Shown: one piece after another, positions 27,595 through 35,874 of the stretch
Numbering within the stretch: the stretch's first letter is position 1
Layout: each line of letters starts with the position of its first letter
Origin: JAPPFW01 sp965200835
Lineage (GTDB): Bacteria; Actinomycetota; Acidimicrobiia; Spongiisociales; Spongiisociaceae
NCBI GenBank assembly: GCA_965200835.1
Contig: OZ241390.1
Span: 1,116,001 to 1,180,000 of the forward strand
Reading direction: 5' to 3'
DNA length: 64,000 nucleotides
The notes under the pieces: model-generated
What the model was told of the DNA's origin: nothing
What the model saw: only the letters and a program-made list of their open reading frames with translations
The model's database searches: none
Made by a program: the position numbers and the translations under genes

Positions 27595-28587
27595 GTGACT
27601 GAGATGGAGTCAAGAAGGGAAGCAGGCTTCACCAAGCGTGAGCGCTCACGAGCTCGACTGCTGAGTGCCTATATTGATCTTGTAAGAGATGATGCTATTG
27701 AGCCATCGATGGCAGCACTAGCAGTGCAGGCAGGGGTAGGTAGATCCACTGCATACACAGTGTGTAGGCATCCGGCTGAGATAAGGCATTATGCCATGAT
27801 TTTTGGGTTGTCGGACAGACCGTTGGATGAAACAGTAAAGCCACATCTGGAAAATACAAGCGCCCAATATTTATATGATATGACGATCCCGATTTGTAAG
27901 TTTGTGTCTGGCCGTTACCTATATAGATACCTATCATACCCGAAGTATGTAAGAGAATACTATAGCTCCTATGAACCGTTACCACAGTTGGAGCTAGATG
28001 TCGCGATCGATAAGTTCCATGTTCAGGGCTTATACTTATATGAAGCCCTAGCACGGGTAGTCCAGGCTGAATGGTACGCGGCGGTTGGTTATCGGATAGA
28101 GGCATGTCGTCAGGCTGTTGATGCTCGAACTCTGCTCCAGCGCTGCGCTGCCGAGACTTCGGTTGGTACGATTGCGCTAATTAGGCTCACCCGAGTTCTA
28201 GCCATAGTAGAAAACAGCTTACCTAAAGATGGAGTAAGGATGGAAGACCTGGCAAGGGAACCAGAGTGGAAGCATCCTTGGGTTTTGGAGTATTTTGTCT
28301 GGTTGAGCGAGTCAGGTAAGTGGGCTCGGAGCGCTATGAGATATGACCTAAGCTATATAGTAATGGCAGAGTGGTTCTCCTCGAAATATTACTTCCCGGT
28401 GCCTGCACGTGACTGGGAGTCCCTTCTGCAGGACCTAAAGTGGAGTATGGACCTTAGCTTCCCCCTATCGGGCCTATCAGGGGTGCCCTTGGATCCACAC
28501 CGAAACATGTCTCGGGAGTTGATAGATTCTCTTAGAGATATCGTTCAGGGGCGTCGAAATTTCCAAAGAGTTGGTGGAGCCTTATAA
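27595..28587 (+). CDS. TetR-like helix-turn-helix protein, unknown role
   Basis: 330 residues. The N-terminal region (KRERSRARLLSAYIDLVRDD) and the helix-turn-helix AALAVQAGVGRSTAYTVCRH look like a TetR DNA-binding domain. The roughly 260-residue remainder is unusually long for TetR ligand domains and rich in Tyr and Trp. Codon use (AGG, ATA, TTA, AGA) and lower GC differ from the rest of the window, pointing to horizontal transfer. A start at GTG 27595 or ATG 27604 is possible. A small gene overlaps its end. Confidence 0.65.
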   Translation: MTEMESRREAGFTKRERSRARLLSAYIDLVRDDAIEPSMAALAVQAGVGRSTAYTVCRHPAEIRHYAMIFGLSDRPLDETVKPHLENTSAQYLYDMTIPICKFVSGRYLYRYLSYPKYVREYYSSYEPLPQLELDVAIDKFHVQGLYLYEALARVVQAEWYAAVGYRIEACRQAVDARTLLQRCAAETSVGTIALIRLTRVLAIVENSLPKDGVRMEDLAREPEWKHPWVLEYFVWLSESGKWARSAMRYDLSYIVMAEWFSSKYYFPVPARDWESLLQDLKWSMDLSFPLSGLSGVPLDPHRNMSRELIDSLRDIVQGRRNFQRVGGAL

Positions 28588-28954
28588 TCACAGACAAAGA
28601 TCACCGTGGTATAGGCTAATGGCAATCAATGCATATGACCGCCTTACTTTCCAAACTAAGTCCATACTACTGGCGGATGCCATTGATCCAATCTCGTCAA
28701 CAGGTGGGAAGAATCATCAGACACCAGCGTTCATTGGGCAGGTACCTAGCTTATTGACACGGGGTGTCATAGGGAATCAGACGACATTACTGAACTCGAT
28801 GCATGGGACAATAGACGCGCTACAAATGGGGATGGAGGTTAGAAGCCAAGAGAGGGAGAACCTCCTGAAAGCGGCGCAAACCCTAGTAGAGATGCTAAGG
28901 GAGAGTGACGGCAAGACTGTAGTCGAGCCGGACACCATAAACGATCCAAACTGA
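28571..28954 (+). CDS. Hypothetical protein, partner of TetR-like gene
   Basis: 127 residues if it starts at TTG 28571; ATG 28619 would give 111. It overlaps the TetR-like gene by 17 bases and shares its lower GC and rare-codon use, so the two probably form one transferred unit. The C-terminal half is a probable coiled helix (EVRSQERENLLKAAQTLVEM). No family is recognised and no membrane segment is seen. Confidence 0.5.
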   Translation: MVEPYNHRQRSPWYRLMAINAYDRLTFQTKSILLADAIDPISSTGGKNHQTPAFIGQVPSLLTRGVIGNQTTLLNSMHGTIDALQMGMEVRSQERENLLKAAQTLVEMLRESDGKTVVEPDTINDPN

Positions 28955-29060
28955 TCGTGTGTTACACAACTAATGGGGATCGTGGGCTGTTGCTTTGCCG
29001 TTTGAGCCGGTGGCGCCTTGATACGCCAGGGGTGTCCTTGGAGCGGTCCGTAGAAGTTGA

Positions 29061-29645
29061 TCAGTCCGAGCTGCTGCCTTGAGCTCCGGAGGTTACCGCG
29101 GCGATGCCTAGGTCCTGGTAAGTGGCCATCGGGAAGTATGGGATCCCGCGGGCGTCCAGCTGGGCGTTTGCCATCCCGCTGCGGTCCACCAGGGTTGCCG
29201 CCGCCACGATCGTGGCCCCGCTGTCCTCTACCCGATCTACTGCCTTGAGAATCGACCCGCCGGTGGTTACCACGTCATCCACTACGAATGCTCTGGTGCC
29301 CGGGCCCAACGGAGCGCCCTCGATCATCCGTCCTGTGCCGTGTTCCTTGGTCTCCTTGCGGACCACGAACCAGCTGGTACCGGTCACCGCCGCCGTGCCT
29401 ACCGCAAGGGCGTCGGCGCCCAGAGTGAGGCCGCCTACCGCGTCGAACTCGATCCCTTCCTTATCGACGGCCTCGGCCAGCGCGCGACATGCCACCTCCA
29501 GATCCTTCCACGCCGCCAAGCCCTTCTTGCCGTCGATGAAGTGGGAGGACCATCCGCCAGCGGACAGGCGCACCGGCTCGTCGAGCGCTTGTAGGGCCTT
29601 GGTGCGGATTATTTCGTGCAGCTGATCCCGAAGCTCGCTACTCAA
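29061..29645 (-). CDS. pyrE: Orotate phosphoribosyltransferase
   Basis: Converts orotate and PRPP to OMP in pyrimidine synthesis. The 194-residue product has the PRPP-binding loop AFVVDDVVTTGGSILKAVD and the GGLTLGADALAVG region; LSAGGWSSHFIDGKKGL is the N-terminal orotate-side motif. The start is a TTG at 29645. It lies 14 bases after the acyl-CoA dehydrogenase stop on the same strand. Confidence 0.92.
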   Translation of the reverse strand: MSSELRDQLHEIIRTKALQALDEPVRLSAGGWSSHFIDGKKGLAAWKDLEVACRALAEAVDKEGIEFDAVGGLTLGADALAVGTAAVTGTSWFVVRKETKEHGTGRMIEGAPLGPGTRAFVVDDVVTTGGSILKAVDRVEDSGATIVAAATLVDRSGMANAQLDARGIPYFPMATYQDLGIAAVTSGAQGSSSD

Positions 29646-29659
29646 ACCGGCCGCCTTTC

Positions 29660-30823
29660 CTAGTCGATGATGGTCCGCTCGGCGACGAGGCCCTTAGCGA
29701 TGACCATCTTCATGATGTCGTTGGTTCCCTCGCCGATGAGCATCAACGGAGCGTCTCGGTACAAGCGCTCAATGTCGAGTTCCTGGGAGTAGCCCATACC
29801 GCCGTGTATACGCATGGCGTCGAGCGCGTTCTCAGCCCCGGTCTCGGAGGCAAAGTACTTGGCCATACCGGCCTCTATGTCGACCCGCTTGCCCTTGTCC
29901 GCCTCGGCGGCCGCCCACCACGTAAGGAGGCGGGAGGCCTGCACCTTGGTGGCCATCTCGGCCAGCTTGAGCTGGACGGCCTGAAAGTTGGAGATCGGCT
30001 TGCCGAACGCCCGGCGCTCCCGGCTATAGGCCAGGGCCTGGTTGTAGGCCTCCTGAGCGATGCCTACGCCGCGGGCGGCGATGTTGATCCGGCCGATCTC
30101 GAGCCCGCTGAGAACCTGCTGGAGACCACGACCCTCGACTCCCCCGAGAAGGTTGGCCACCGGCACCCGCACATCTTCGAAGGCCACCTCACAGCTCTCC
30201 GTGCCCTTGTAGCCCAGCTTCGGTAGATCGCGGGACACCAAAAAACCGGGCGTCCCGGCATCCACGAGCAGCACGCTCATACCGCGATGGGGAGGGACGG
30301 CCGCCGGGTCGGTCTTGACCAGGACCGGCAGAGGGTCGGCATAGCGAGCGTTGGTTATCCAGATCTTGGTGCCCCGGATCACGTAGTGGTCGCCCTCCCG
30401 GTCCGCCCGGGTCTTGATTCCCTGCAGGTCGGTGCCGGCGTCGGGCTCCGTCAGGGCGAGGGCCGTGCGGCGGTCGCCGGTGGCGAGATCCGGCAGGTAG
30501 GTTGCTCGTTGCTCCTCTGTCCCGTGGTGGGCGATCATGAAGCACGAGAGGGTGTGGCTCCCGAGTATTCCGGCGATCCCCATCCATCCCCGGCTGATCT
30601 CCTCGAACACGATCGCCAGGGTGATGAGGTCGGCTCCCAAGCCCCCGTATTCCTCGGGGACGGTCAGGCCGAACAGGCCGAGCTGCTTCATGGTCTCGAC
30701 GATCTGAGTGGGGTAGCGACCGCTGTGCTCCCACTCGCGAACTACCGGCCGTATCTCGCGGTCCACGAATTCCCGGACGGTGGAACGGAATAGCGCGTGC
30801 TCCTCGCTCAGGGTGAAGTCCAT
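29660..30823 (-). CDS. Acyl-CoA dehydrogenase
   Basis: FAD enzyme that oxidises acyl-CoA thioesters in fatty-acid or branched-chain breakdown. It has 387 residues from ATG 30823 (MDFTLSEEHALFR). Motifs are ALTEPDAGTDLQGIKTRA, IWITNARYAD, RRAFGKPISNFQAVQLKLAEM and RIHGGMGYSQELDIERLYRDA. The glutamate base is plausibly in the LMLIGEGTNDI region. An ATG 111 bases further upstream adds a non-family leader and is rejected. Confidence 0.94.
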   Translation of the reverse strand: MDFTLSEEHALFRSTVREFVDREIRPVVREWEHSGRYPTQIVETMKQLGLFGLTVPEEYGGLGADLITLAIVFEEISRGWMGIAGILGSHTLSCFMIAHHGTEEQRATYLPDLATGDRRTALALTEPDAGTDLQGIKTRADREGDHYVIRGTKIWITNARYADPLPVLVKTDPAAVPPHRGMSVLLVDAGTPGFLVSRDLPKLGYKGTESCEVAFEDVRVPVANLLGGVEGRGLQQVLSGLEIGRINIAARGVGIAQEAYNQALAYSRERRAFGKPISNFQAVQLKLAEMATKVQASRLLTWWAAAEADKGKRVDIEAGMAKYFASETGAENALDAMRIHGGMGYSQELDIERLYRDAPLMLIGEGTNDIMKMVIAKGLVAERTIID

Positions 30824-30972
30824 CAGCCCCCCGTCCGGTCTGTATCGAGCATGGTCAGGTTCCGTCCCTGCCCGCCAACTTCGAAGGCGATGGCCACATT
30901 CCGAGGCATGCGACAGAGCGTAATCGCGGGACACTTCCCGTATTCGCGGCGACGGTCCCGGCGCACCGCCGG

Positions 30973-31002
30973 TTGATGGTTGGGCCTAGTCTGGGATAGG
31001 TA
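30973..31002 (+). promoter_or_regulatory. Possible promoter for the AhpD-thioredoxin pair
   Basis: TTGATG at 30973-30978 and TAGGTA at 30997-31002, separated by 18 bases, lie 25 bases before the AhpD-like ATG. GAGAGGAGG, a strong ribosome-binding site, follows. Confidence 0.35.
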
Positions 31003-31026
31003 CAACCCACGAGAGGAGGTCTGGTC

Positions 31027-31607
31027 ATGGCATCGAGAGTCGCCCCGCTGGCACCCGGGGAGAGTTCGGATCCCGAAGTCAACCAGCTGCTGACCGACGG
31101 TCGGGACGGCTGGTGGGAGGACGCCGCCATGTTCGGCGTGATCGGGAAGAATCCCCAGATGCTGAAAGCAATCATTCCGGTATTCGGATCCTTCTTCGCT
31201 CAGGGCTCGGTAGAACCGCACATCCCGAGATGATGAGGTTGAAGACGGGACAGATCAACGACTGCGCCTACTGACAGACTGTTCGTACCACCGCCGTGAG
31301 CGGTGCAGTGAGCCCCAAGGAAGATGCCCTGTTCGAGCATCAGCCACAAGCGAGTAACATGCTGACCGAGCGGGAGGCCATAGCGGTCTCGCTCGCAGAG
31401 CGCATAGCCCTCGATCCCCACACCGTCACCGACGACTTCTTCGAATCGGTGAAGGAACACTTCAGCGACGAGGAGATCGTCGAGATGGTGTTCGCCTGTT
31501 CCATCTTCAACTGGGGCAACAAGTTCAACATCACGATGAATCTCGATTCGAGTCCCGACTCGGCCTACCCAACCGGGATGGAGTACCGCCAGGAGGATCT
31601 GGTCTAG
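31027..31607 (+). CDS. AhpD/carboxymuconolactone-decarboxylase family protein with in-frame TGA at CxxC; candidate selenoprotein
   Basis: AhpD-like proteins reduce peroxides or partner disulfides through a CxxC in an all-helical fold. The first part runs from ATG 31027 to a TGA at 31231. A one-base shift near 31227 restores the family sequence EMMRLKTGQINDCAY, followed by TGA at 31272-31274 and then QTVRTTAV. TGA thus takes the place of the second CxxC cysteine. The downstream part (TEREAIAVSLAERIALDP, CSIFNWGNKFNITMNL) is intact to 31607. A hairpin right after the TGA (31289-31305, loop CGTGA) fits bacterial SECIS rules. Alternatives are a pseudogene, or a sequencing indel plus a selenocysteine codon. 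Confidence 0.6.
31275..31309 (+). promoter_or_regulatory. SECIS-like stem-loop downstream of TGA
   Basis: CACCGC (31289-31294), loop CGTGA (31295-31299) and GCGGTG (31300-31305) form a perfect 6-base stem. ACTG (31278-31281) and CAGT (31306-31309) add an outer stem across a 5'-side bulge. The apical loop starts about 20 bases after the TGA and has G in its first two bases, as bacterial SECIS elements require. Confidence 0.5.
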
Positions 31608-31611
31608 GCCC

Positions 31612-31953
31612 ATGACTACGGGCTCACCAACCGCCATCCTGGACGTTGCTGAACCCAAGGAGCTGGAGCAGTCGATCCGGGCCGAGGCCGGAGGAGTGGT
31701 GGTGGAGTTCTGGAGCACCTGGTGCGCGCCGTGCCGGGTGCTCCGCCCCCACCTCGAACGACTAGCTCGCCAAAACGCAGGAGAGTGGAGGTTCGTGGCC
31801 GTCCACGCCGAGAGCCATCCTCAACTGGCGCAACGATGGTCGGTGCAGGGAACTCCCACCTTGATCTACCTACGCGATCGGGAGGAACGGCATCGGACGG
31901 TCGGTGCGGTTACGCCGTCGATGATCGAGGCAACTCTTGCTGCCCTCACATGA
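31612..31953 (+). CDS. Thioredoxin-like protein (WCAPC)
   Basis: 113-residue thioredoxin-fold protein with the active site WSTWCAPCR and the cis-proline region VQGTPTLIYL. It starts four bases after the AhpD-like gene, so the two are surely co-transcribed. A thioredoxin beside an AhpD-family peroxidase suggests it delivers electrons to the CxxC/CxxU centre; that pairing is inference. It differs from the housekeeping trxA product at 14279. Confidence 0.9.
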   Translation: MTTGSPTAILDVAEPKELEQSIRAEAGGVVVEFWSTWCAPCRVLRPHLERLARQNAGEWRFVAVHAESHPQLAQRWSVQGTPTLIYLRDREERHRTVGAVTPSMIEATLAALT

Positions 31954-32036
31954 CGGTCGCCTACTAGCCATTTATCGATAGCATCCGGTAGGAACGGCCA
32001 ATCGCGCCGACGGTCTTTCACACCGGGAGGGAAGTC

Positions 32037-33476
32037 ATGCGGCGGAACATCGCCAGCGTCACCCCTAGTCCGCTGCCAAAGGTGGCTGCGGTCTTCCTGA
32101 TCGCCTGTATGGTCGCCTCCCTGGCGGCGTGCGGGAACACCCTTACCCAGGTGCCGCTGGATACCCAAGCAACCGAGCCGCTTTACATTCCCGAGCTGCT
32201 CAGCCCGGTGGTCGACGGGCAGGGCGTCGCGCACTATGGCCTCACCATCGGAACGTCACTGCACGACTACGGGCAGGTAGCCATGACGGATACTTACTCT
32301 TACAACGGAGCACCTGTGCTCGGTCCCACCTTGCTCCTCCGGACCGGGGACTCGGTGGCCATCAGCGTCACCAACGAGCTGGGCGAGGCTACGACGACCC
32401 ACTGGCACGGTGCCGACCTGCCGGCCGAGGACGACGGTGGGCCGCACAGTCTCATCGAACCGGGTACAACCTGGGTGGCGGATTTCGACGTGATCCAGCC
32501 CGCAGCCACCCTCTGGTATCACCCGCACCCCCATGGGTTCACAGCCGAGCACGTGTACCTGGGCGCAGCGGGCTTGATGATCATCGAAGATGACAATCCC
32601 GCCGCCGCAACCCTGCCGGCAACCTACGGCGTTGACGATATACCGGTCATCATCCAGGACAGGGATTTCACCGGGGACGGCCAACTGGACTTCGCCATCG
32701 ACGCAGAGGAAAACCTGGATGGCACGCTGACGGTGAACGGCACGATCAACCCGTACGTAGAGGTGCCGCAGGGTTTGGTCCGCCTCCGGCTGCTGAACGG
32801 TAGCCAAGCCCGGGTCTACACACTCGGCGTCGAGGGGGCCGCAATGACCAAGATCGCCTCCGATGGCGGCTATCTGGCTCGCCCGGTCGTGCTCGAGCAA
32901 ACCATCCTTGCCCCTGGCGACCGGGGAGAGATCATCGTCGAGGTCGGTGCGTCTCCCGTCACGCTGGTCGACGACGAGTTTGGCCGGGTGCTGGAACTCC
33001 GACCGAGAGAATCGACCTTCGGCACCGGCACCCTGCCGGACAAGCTGGCCACCCTAGACCGCATACACGAGTCGGAGATCACGGTGGACCGGAGTTTCCA
33101 CATGGACGACGAGCGCAACTTCTGGGAGTTCAGCCCAACTTGGGCGATCAATGGAGTCCAGTTCGACATGAGCAGGATCGACGTAGTGATCCAACTGGGA
33201 GCCACCGGACGCTGGACCCTCACGGGCGATGAAGGCCAGCACGTCTTCCATCCCCACCAGACCCAGTTTCAGATCTTGTCGATCAATGGCGAACCTCCCC
33301 CACCGGAGGAATCCGGTTGGGAGGACACTGTGTTGGTCAACAACGACCGTGATGTCGTCATCGCCGCCCGATTCGACACCTATGCCACTGATGGCATCCC
33401 CTACATGTTCCATTGCCACATCCTGGACCACGAGGACCAGGGCATGATGGGCCAATTCGTGGTCATCGACGGATAG
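32037..33476 (+). CDS. Multicopper oxidase, lipoprotein (CueO/SufI-like)
   Basis: Copper enzyme of 479 residues that couples substrate oxidation to oxygen reduction. An N-terminal signal with lipobox SLAAC (Cys about residue 32) predicts membrane anchoring outside the cell. Copper ligands are complete: HWHG (about 122-125), HPHPHG (162-167), HPHQTQF near 405 and HCHILDHEDQGMM (459-471), including the type 1 Cys, His and Met. The likely role is copper or metal detoxification, or oxidation of small substrates. It is followed by a convergent tRNA-Leu. Confidence 0.93.
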   Translation: MRRNIASVTPSPLPKVAAVFLIACMVASLAACGNTLTQVPLDTQATEPLYIPELLSPVVDGQGVAHYGLTIGTSLHDYGQVAMTDTYSYNGAPVLGPTLLLRTGDSVAISVTNELGEATTTHWHGADLPAEDDGGPHSLIEPGTTWVADFDVIQPAATLWYHPHPHGFTAEHVYLGAAGLMIIEDDNPAAATLPATYGVDDIPVIIQDRDFTGDGQLDFAIDAEENLDGTLTVNGTINPYVEVPQGLVRLRLLNGSQARVYTLGVEGAAMTKIASDGGYLARPVVLEQTILAPGDRGEIIVEVGASPVTLVDDEFGRVLELRPRESTFGTGTLPDKLATLDRIHESEITVDRSFHMDDERNFWEFSPTWAINGVQFDMSRIDVVIQLGATGRWTLTGDEGQHVFHPHQTQFQILSINGEPPPPEESGWEDTVLVNNDRDVVIAARFDTYATDGIPYMFHCHILDHEDQGMMGQFVVIDG

Positions 33477-33515
33477 CTGTAGCAGCTGGACCGTCGTAAC
33501 TCGATGTGAGGGGTG

Positions 33516-33600
33516 TGGGCGAGAGAGGACTCGAACCTCCACGAGCTCAATGCTCACTGGGTCCTGAACCCAGCGCGTCTACCAATTCCGCCACTCGCCC
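33516..33600 (-). tRNA. tRNA-Leu (CAG)
   Basis: A class II tRNA of 85 bases on the minus strand. The acceptor stem GGGCGAG pairs with CTCGCCC, the anticodon loop is TTCAGGA (CAG), a long variable arm is present and the T-loop is GTTCGAGTC. CCA is not encoded. Confidence 0.95.
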
Positions 33601-33757
33601 TGGCCGAGCCATTGTACCAACCGGGCCTGACTACTAGCTACCTAGCGGGCGTAGGCTGGATTCCATGAGAACCGGCGGGACGAGAGCGATGTCTCATGGC
33701 TAGCCATCCTGCTCGGTGCTCCCTCCCGACCTCGCCCAGTCGGATGAAGAGACCGGT

Positions 33758-34750
33758 ATGAAGCGGTTCACCAACCTCGCCCTGGCCGGGCTTTTGGTCA
33801 TCGCGCTCGTCTCGGGACTGGTCGCCCAGGGCCTCGGGACCGGCTGGTCCCGGGCGGCGACCCTGGTCCATGGTGCCGCAGCCTTGGGCATGCTGCTGCT
33901 CGTGCCGTGGAAGTCCAGGATCGTGACTTCCGGTCTGCGGCGGGGCCGGAAGGGCGCCGGCTGGTCCATCGCGCTGGTGGCCACGATTGCCATCACTATC
34001 GGATCCGGGCTGCTGCAGATGACCGGCACGGTGCATTCGATCGGGCCGCTCACGACGATGCAGGTGCACATCGGCGCAGCGGTTGCCTCCGTAGGTCTGG
34101 CGGTCTGGCATTACCGGCGCCATCCAGTCCGGCCCCGCCGCACCGACCTGGCCAGGCGCAACCTGGTCAGGCTGACCACCATGTCGGCCGGAGCGGCCGT
34201 GGCGCTCGCTGGCTGGGAGACCTCGGTGGCCGCCGCGGGCTGGCCGGGCGGGAACCGCCGGTTCACCGGGTCACACGAGCGAGGTAGCGGCGACCCGGCT
34301 GCCATGCCGGTCACCCAGTGGTTCCTGGACCGCGTACCCAGGCTGGATGAGACACGAATCTCGGTGGCGGGGCGGGTCCTTGGTGCGGACGACCTGGCCG
34401 CTCTGCCCAGCGATACGTTCCCAGCCACCCTGGACTGCACCAGCGGCTGGTTTTCCACCCAGGAATGGCGGGGGGTTCGCCTCGACCGGTTGCTAGGAGT
34501 TAGGGCGGGCGACCAGGCGAGCATAGAGGTTCGTTCGGTCACCGGATATAGCCGCCGTTTCCCGGCCGATGAAGCCGACCGCCTGTGGCTGGCTTTCGAG
34601 GTAGGCGGCCAGCCGCTCAGCGCCGGTCACGGGTTCCCAGCCCGGATCGTGGCCCCCGGCCGGCGGGGATTCTGGTGGGTCAAGTGGGTCGACAGCATCA
34701 GGATGTCGGATGTGCCCGCCTGGTTCCAGACCCCGTTCCCGCTCTCCTAA
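33758..34750 (+). CDS. Membrane-anchored molybdopterin-dependent oxidoreductase (sulfite oxidase/MsrP-like)
   Basis: 330 residues from ATG 33758 (GTG 33716 is possible). The first 160 residues hold about five hydrophobic segments with histidines (VHGAAALGM, QVHIGAAV, AVWHYRRH) that could bind haem. The C-terminal 150 residues resemble the molybdopterin domain of the sulfite oxidase family: FPATLDCTSGWFSTQEWRGV has the candidate molybdenum-ligand cysteine (about 227), and GHGFPARIVAPGRRGFWWVK follows. MsrP/YedY enzymes repair oxidised methionine outside the cell; whether this one does is unknown. Confidence 0.82.
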   Translation: MKRFTNLALAGLLVIALVSGLVAQGLGTGWSRAATLVHGAAALGMLLLVPWKSRIVTSGLRRGRKGAGWSIALVATIAITIGSGLLQMTGTVHSIGPLTTMQVHIGAAVASVGLAVWHYRRHPVRPRRTDLARRNLVRLTTMSAGAAVALAGWETSVAAAGWPGGNRRFTGSHERGSGDPAAMPVTQWFLDRVPRLDETRISVAGRVLGADDLAALPSDTFPATLDCTSGWFSTQEWRGVRLDRLLGVRAGDQASIEVRSVTGYSRRFPADEADRLWLAFEVGGQPLSAGHGFPARIVAPGRRGFWWVKWVDSIRMSDVPAWFQTPFPLS

Positions 34751-34756
34751 TCGGGC

Positions 34757-35755
34757 ATGTACCCCTACCGCCGCCGCCGTAGCCTCTGGTGGTGGGTAGT
34801 GATAGCCGGGGTGCTAGTAGCGGGCGTCGCCCTGGTAGTCAACAGCCGGGGCGCTGAGATCCGGCGCGAGGCGGCCTTCTTCGATACCGCCCGCACCCTG
34901 GCACAGGAGGTCGATCAGGTGGCGACCGGGTTCCGCCGCCTGGTCACCCAAGAGTTGCCGACCGTAACCCGCAATGACTTCGAAGCCCTGATGGATCGGT
35001 TGGCCACCGAGATGGTGGATCATGCTGCCAGCCTGAAGCAGGTGGAGGCACCCGACTCGGCCCGGGCCGCCCGGGAGATGCTCGAGGTAGCCATCGACTC
35101 ATGGGCAACCGGGCTGCTCGAGTTCCGGGTGGCGGTAACGGAGGTAACCGACACCTCGGTAGGTGTGATGGCGGTGGATCGGCTGGGGGGCGCGATCGTC
35201 CAGCTGCGGGTGGGTGATGTGATGTATGAACGCTTCCTGGACCGGGCGGAGGTCCTAATCCAGGAGTCGGATGTCAGCTTGGAAAAGGCCCCATCGGTCG
35301 TCTTCGTCAGCCAACAGCCCGCCCTGCTCAATGCGGAGGGGCTCGCCCGCACGATTCGCGACAGCACCGGCATGGGGGTCCGTCGCGACATTGCCATTCT
35401 CCAGGTGGTGTTCAATCCCCTACCCGGAGTCGGATCGGGCGAGAGTGGTGAGATGATCTTCCCGGCCACAGACCGGCTGCAGTTCAGCGCGGTGATCGGC
35501 AACCGGGGCAACGTCGATCAGAAGGGGGCAGAGGTCTCGGCTCGGATCTCCCAGGCCGATCGGATCCTCGCCACATTCGATGGCTACCAGCTGGATCTGG
35601 CTCCCGGGGAGATCGGCTCGGTTCTCTTTGCTCCACTGGCGGTCCAGCAGGGCGCGGAATACCAGCTGGAGCTCGAGCTGGCGGTGTTGGAAGACGAGAT
35701 CGACTTGGACGACAACACGTGGGAATACCTGATACGGATCAACCCATCCGCCTGA
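34757..35755 (+). CDS. Single-pass membrane protein, unknown function
   Basis: 332 residues beginning with a basic stretch and one hydrophobic helix (WWWVVIAGVLVAGVALVV, about residues 11-28). A helical extracytoplasmic region (about 30-170) follows, then a beta-rich domain (about 215-330). The beta domain has FSAVIGNRGNVDQKGAEV and DEIDLDDNTWEYLI, which resemble CARDB/immunoglobulin-like adhesion modules. It starts seven bases after the molybdopterin gene, so they are likely co-transcribed. No enzyme motif is seen. Confidence 0.7.
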   Translation: MYPYRRRRSLWWWVVIAGVLVAGVALVVNSRGAEIRREAAFFDTARTLAQEVDQVATGFRRLVTQELPTVTRNDFEALMDRLATEMVDHAASLKQVEAPDSARAAREMLEVAIDSWATGLLEFRVAVTEVTDTSVGVMAVDRLGGAIVQLRVGDVMYERFLDRAEVLIQESDVSLEKAPSVVFVSQQPALLNAEGLARTIRDSTGMGVRRDIAILQVVFNPLPGVGSGESGEMIFPATDRLQFSAVIGNRGNVDQKGAEVSARISQADRILATFDGYQLDLAPGEIGSVLFAPLAVQQGAEYQLELELAVLEDEIDLDDNTWEYLIRINPSA

Positions 35756-35874
35756 GATCACCCTCGACCGGAATCGGCGGCGGTCTCGGGATAGGCCTGC
35801 ATCCAGACGGGCCCCGCCTTCCATCGAGGCGGCGCGGTCGGGTGTTCTGGCCGTCGGGGTAAGATTCTTCGCTG

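Noticed and set aside
30823..30934. Upstream start for the acyl-CoA dehydrogenase
   Set aside because: The extra 37 residues do not resemble the family; MDFTLSEEHALFR is the canonical start.
35756..35874. T-box or other riboswitch before serS
   Set aside because: Only 119 bases and no T-box sequence or specifier hairpin could be recognised.
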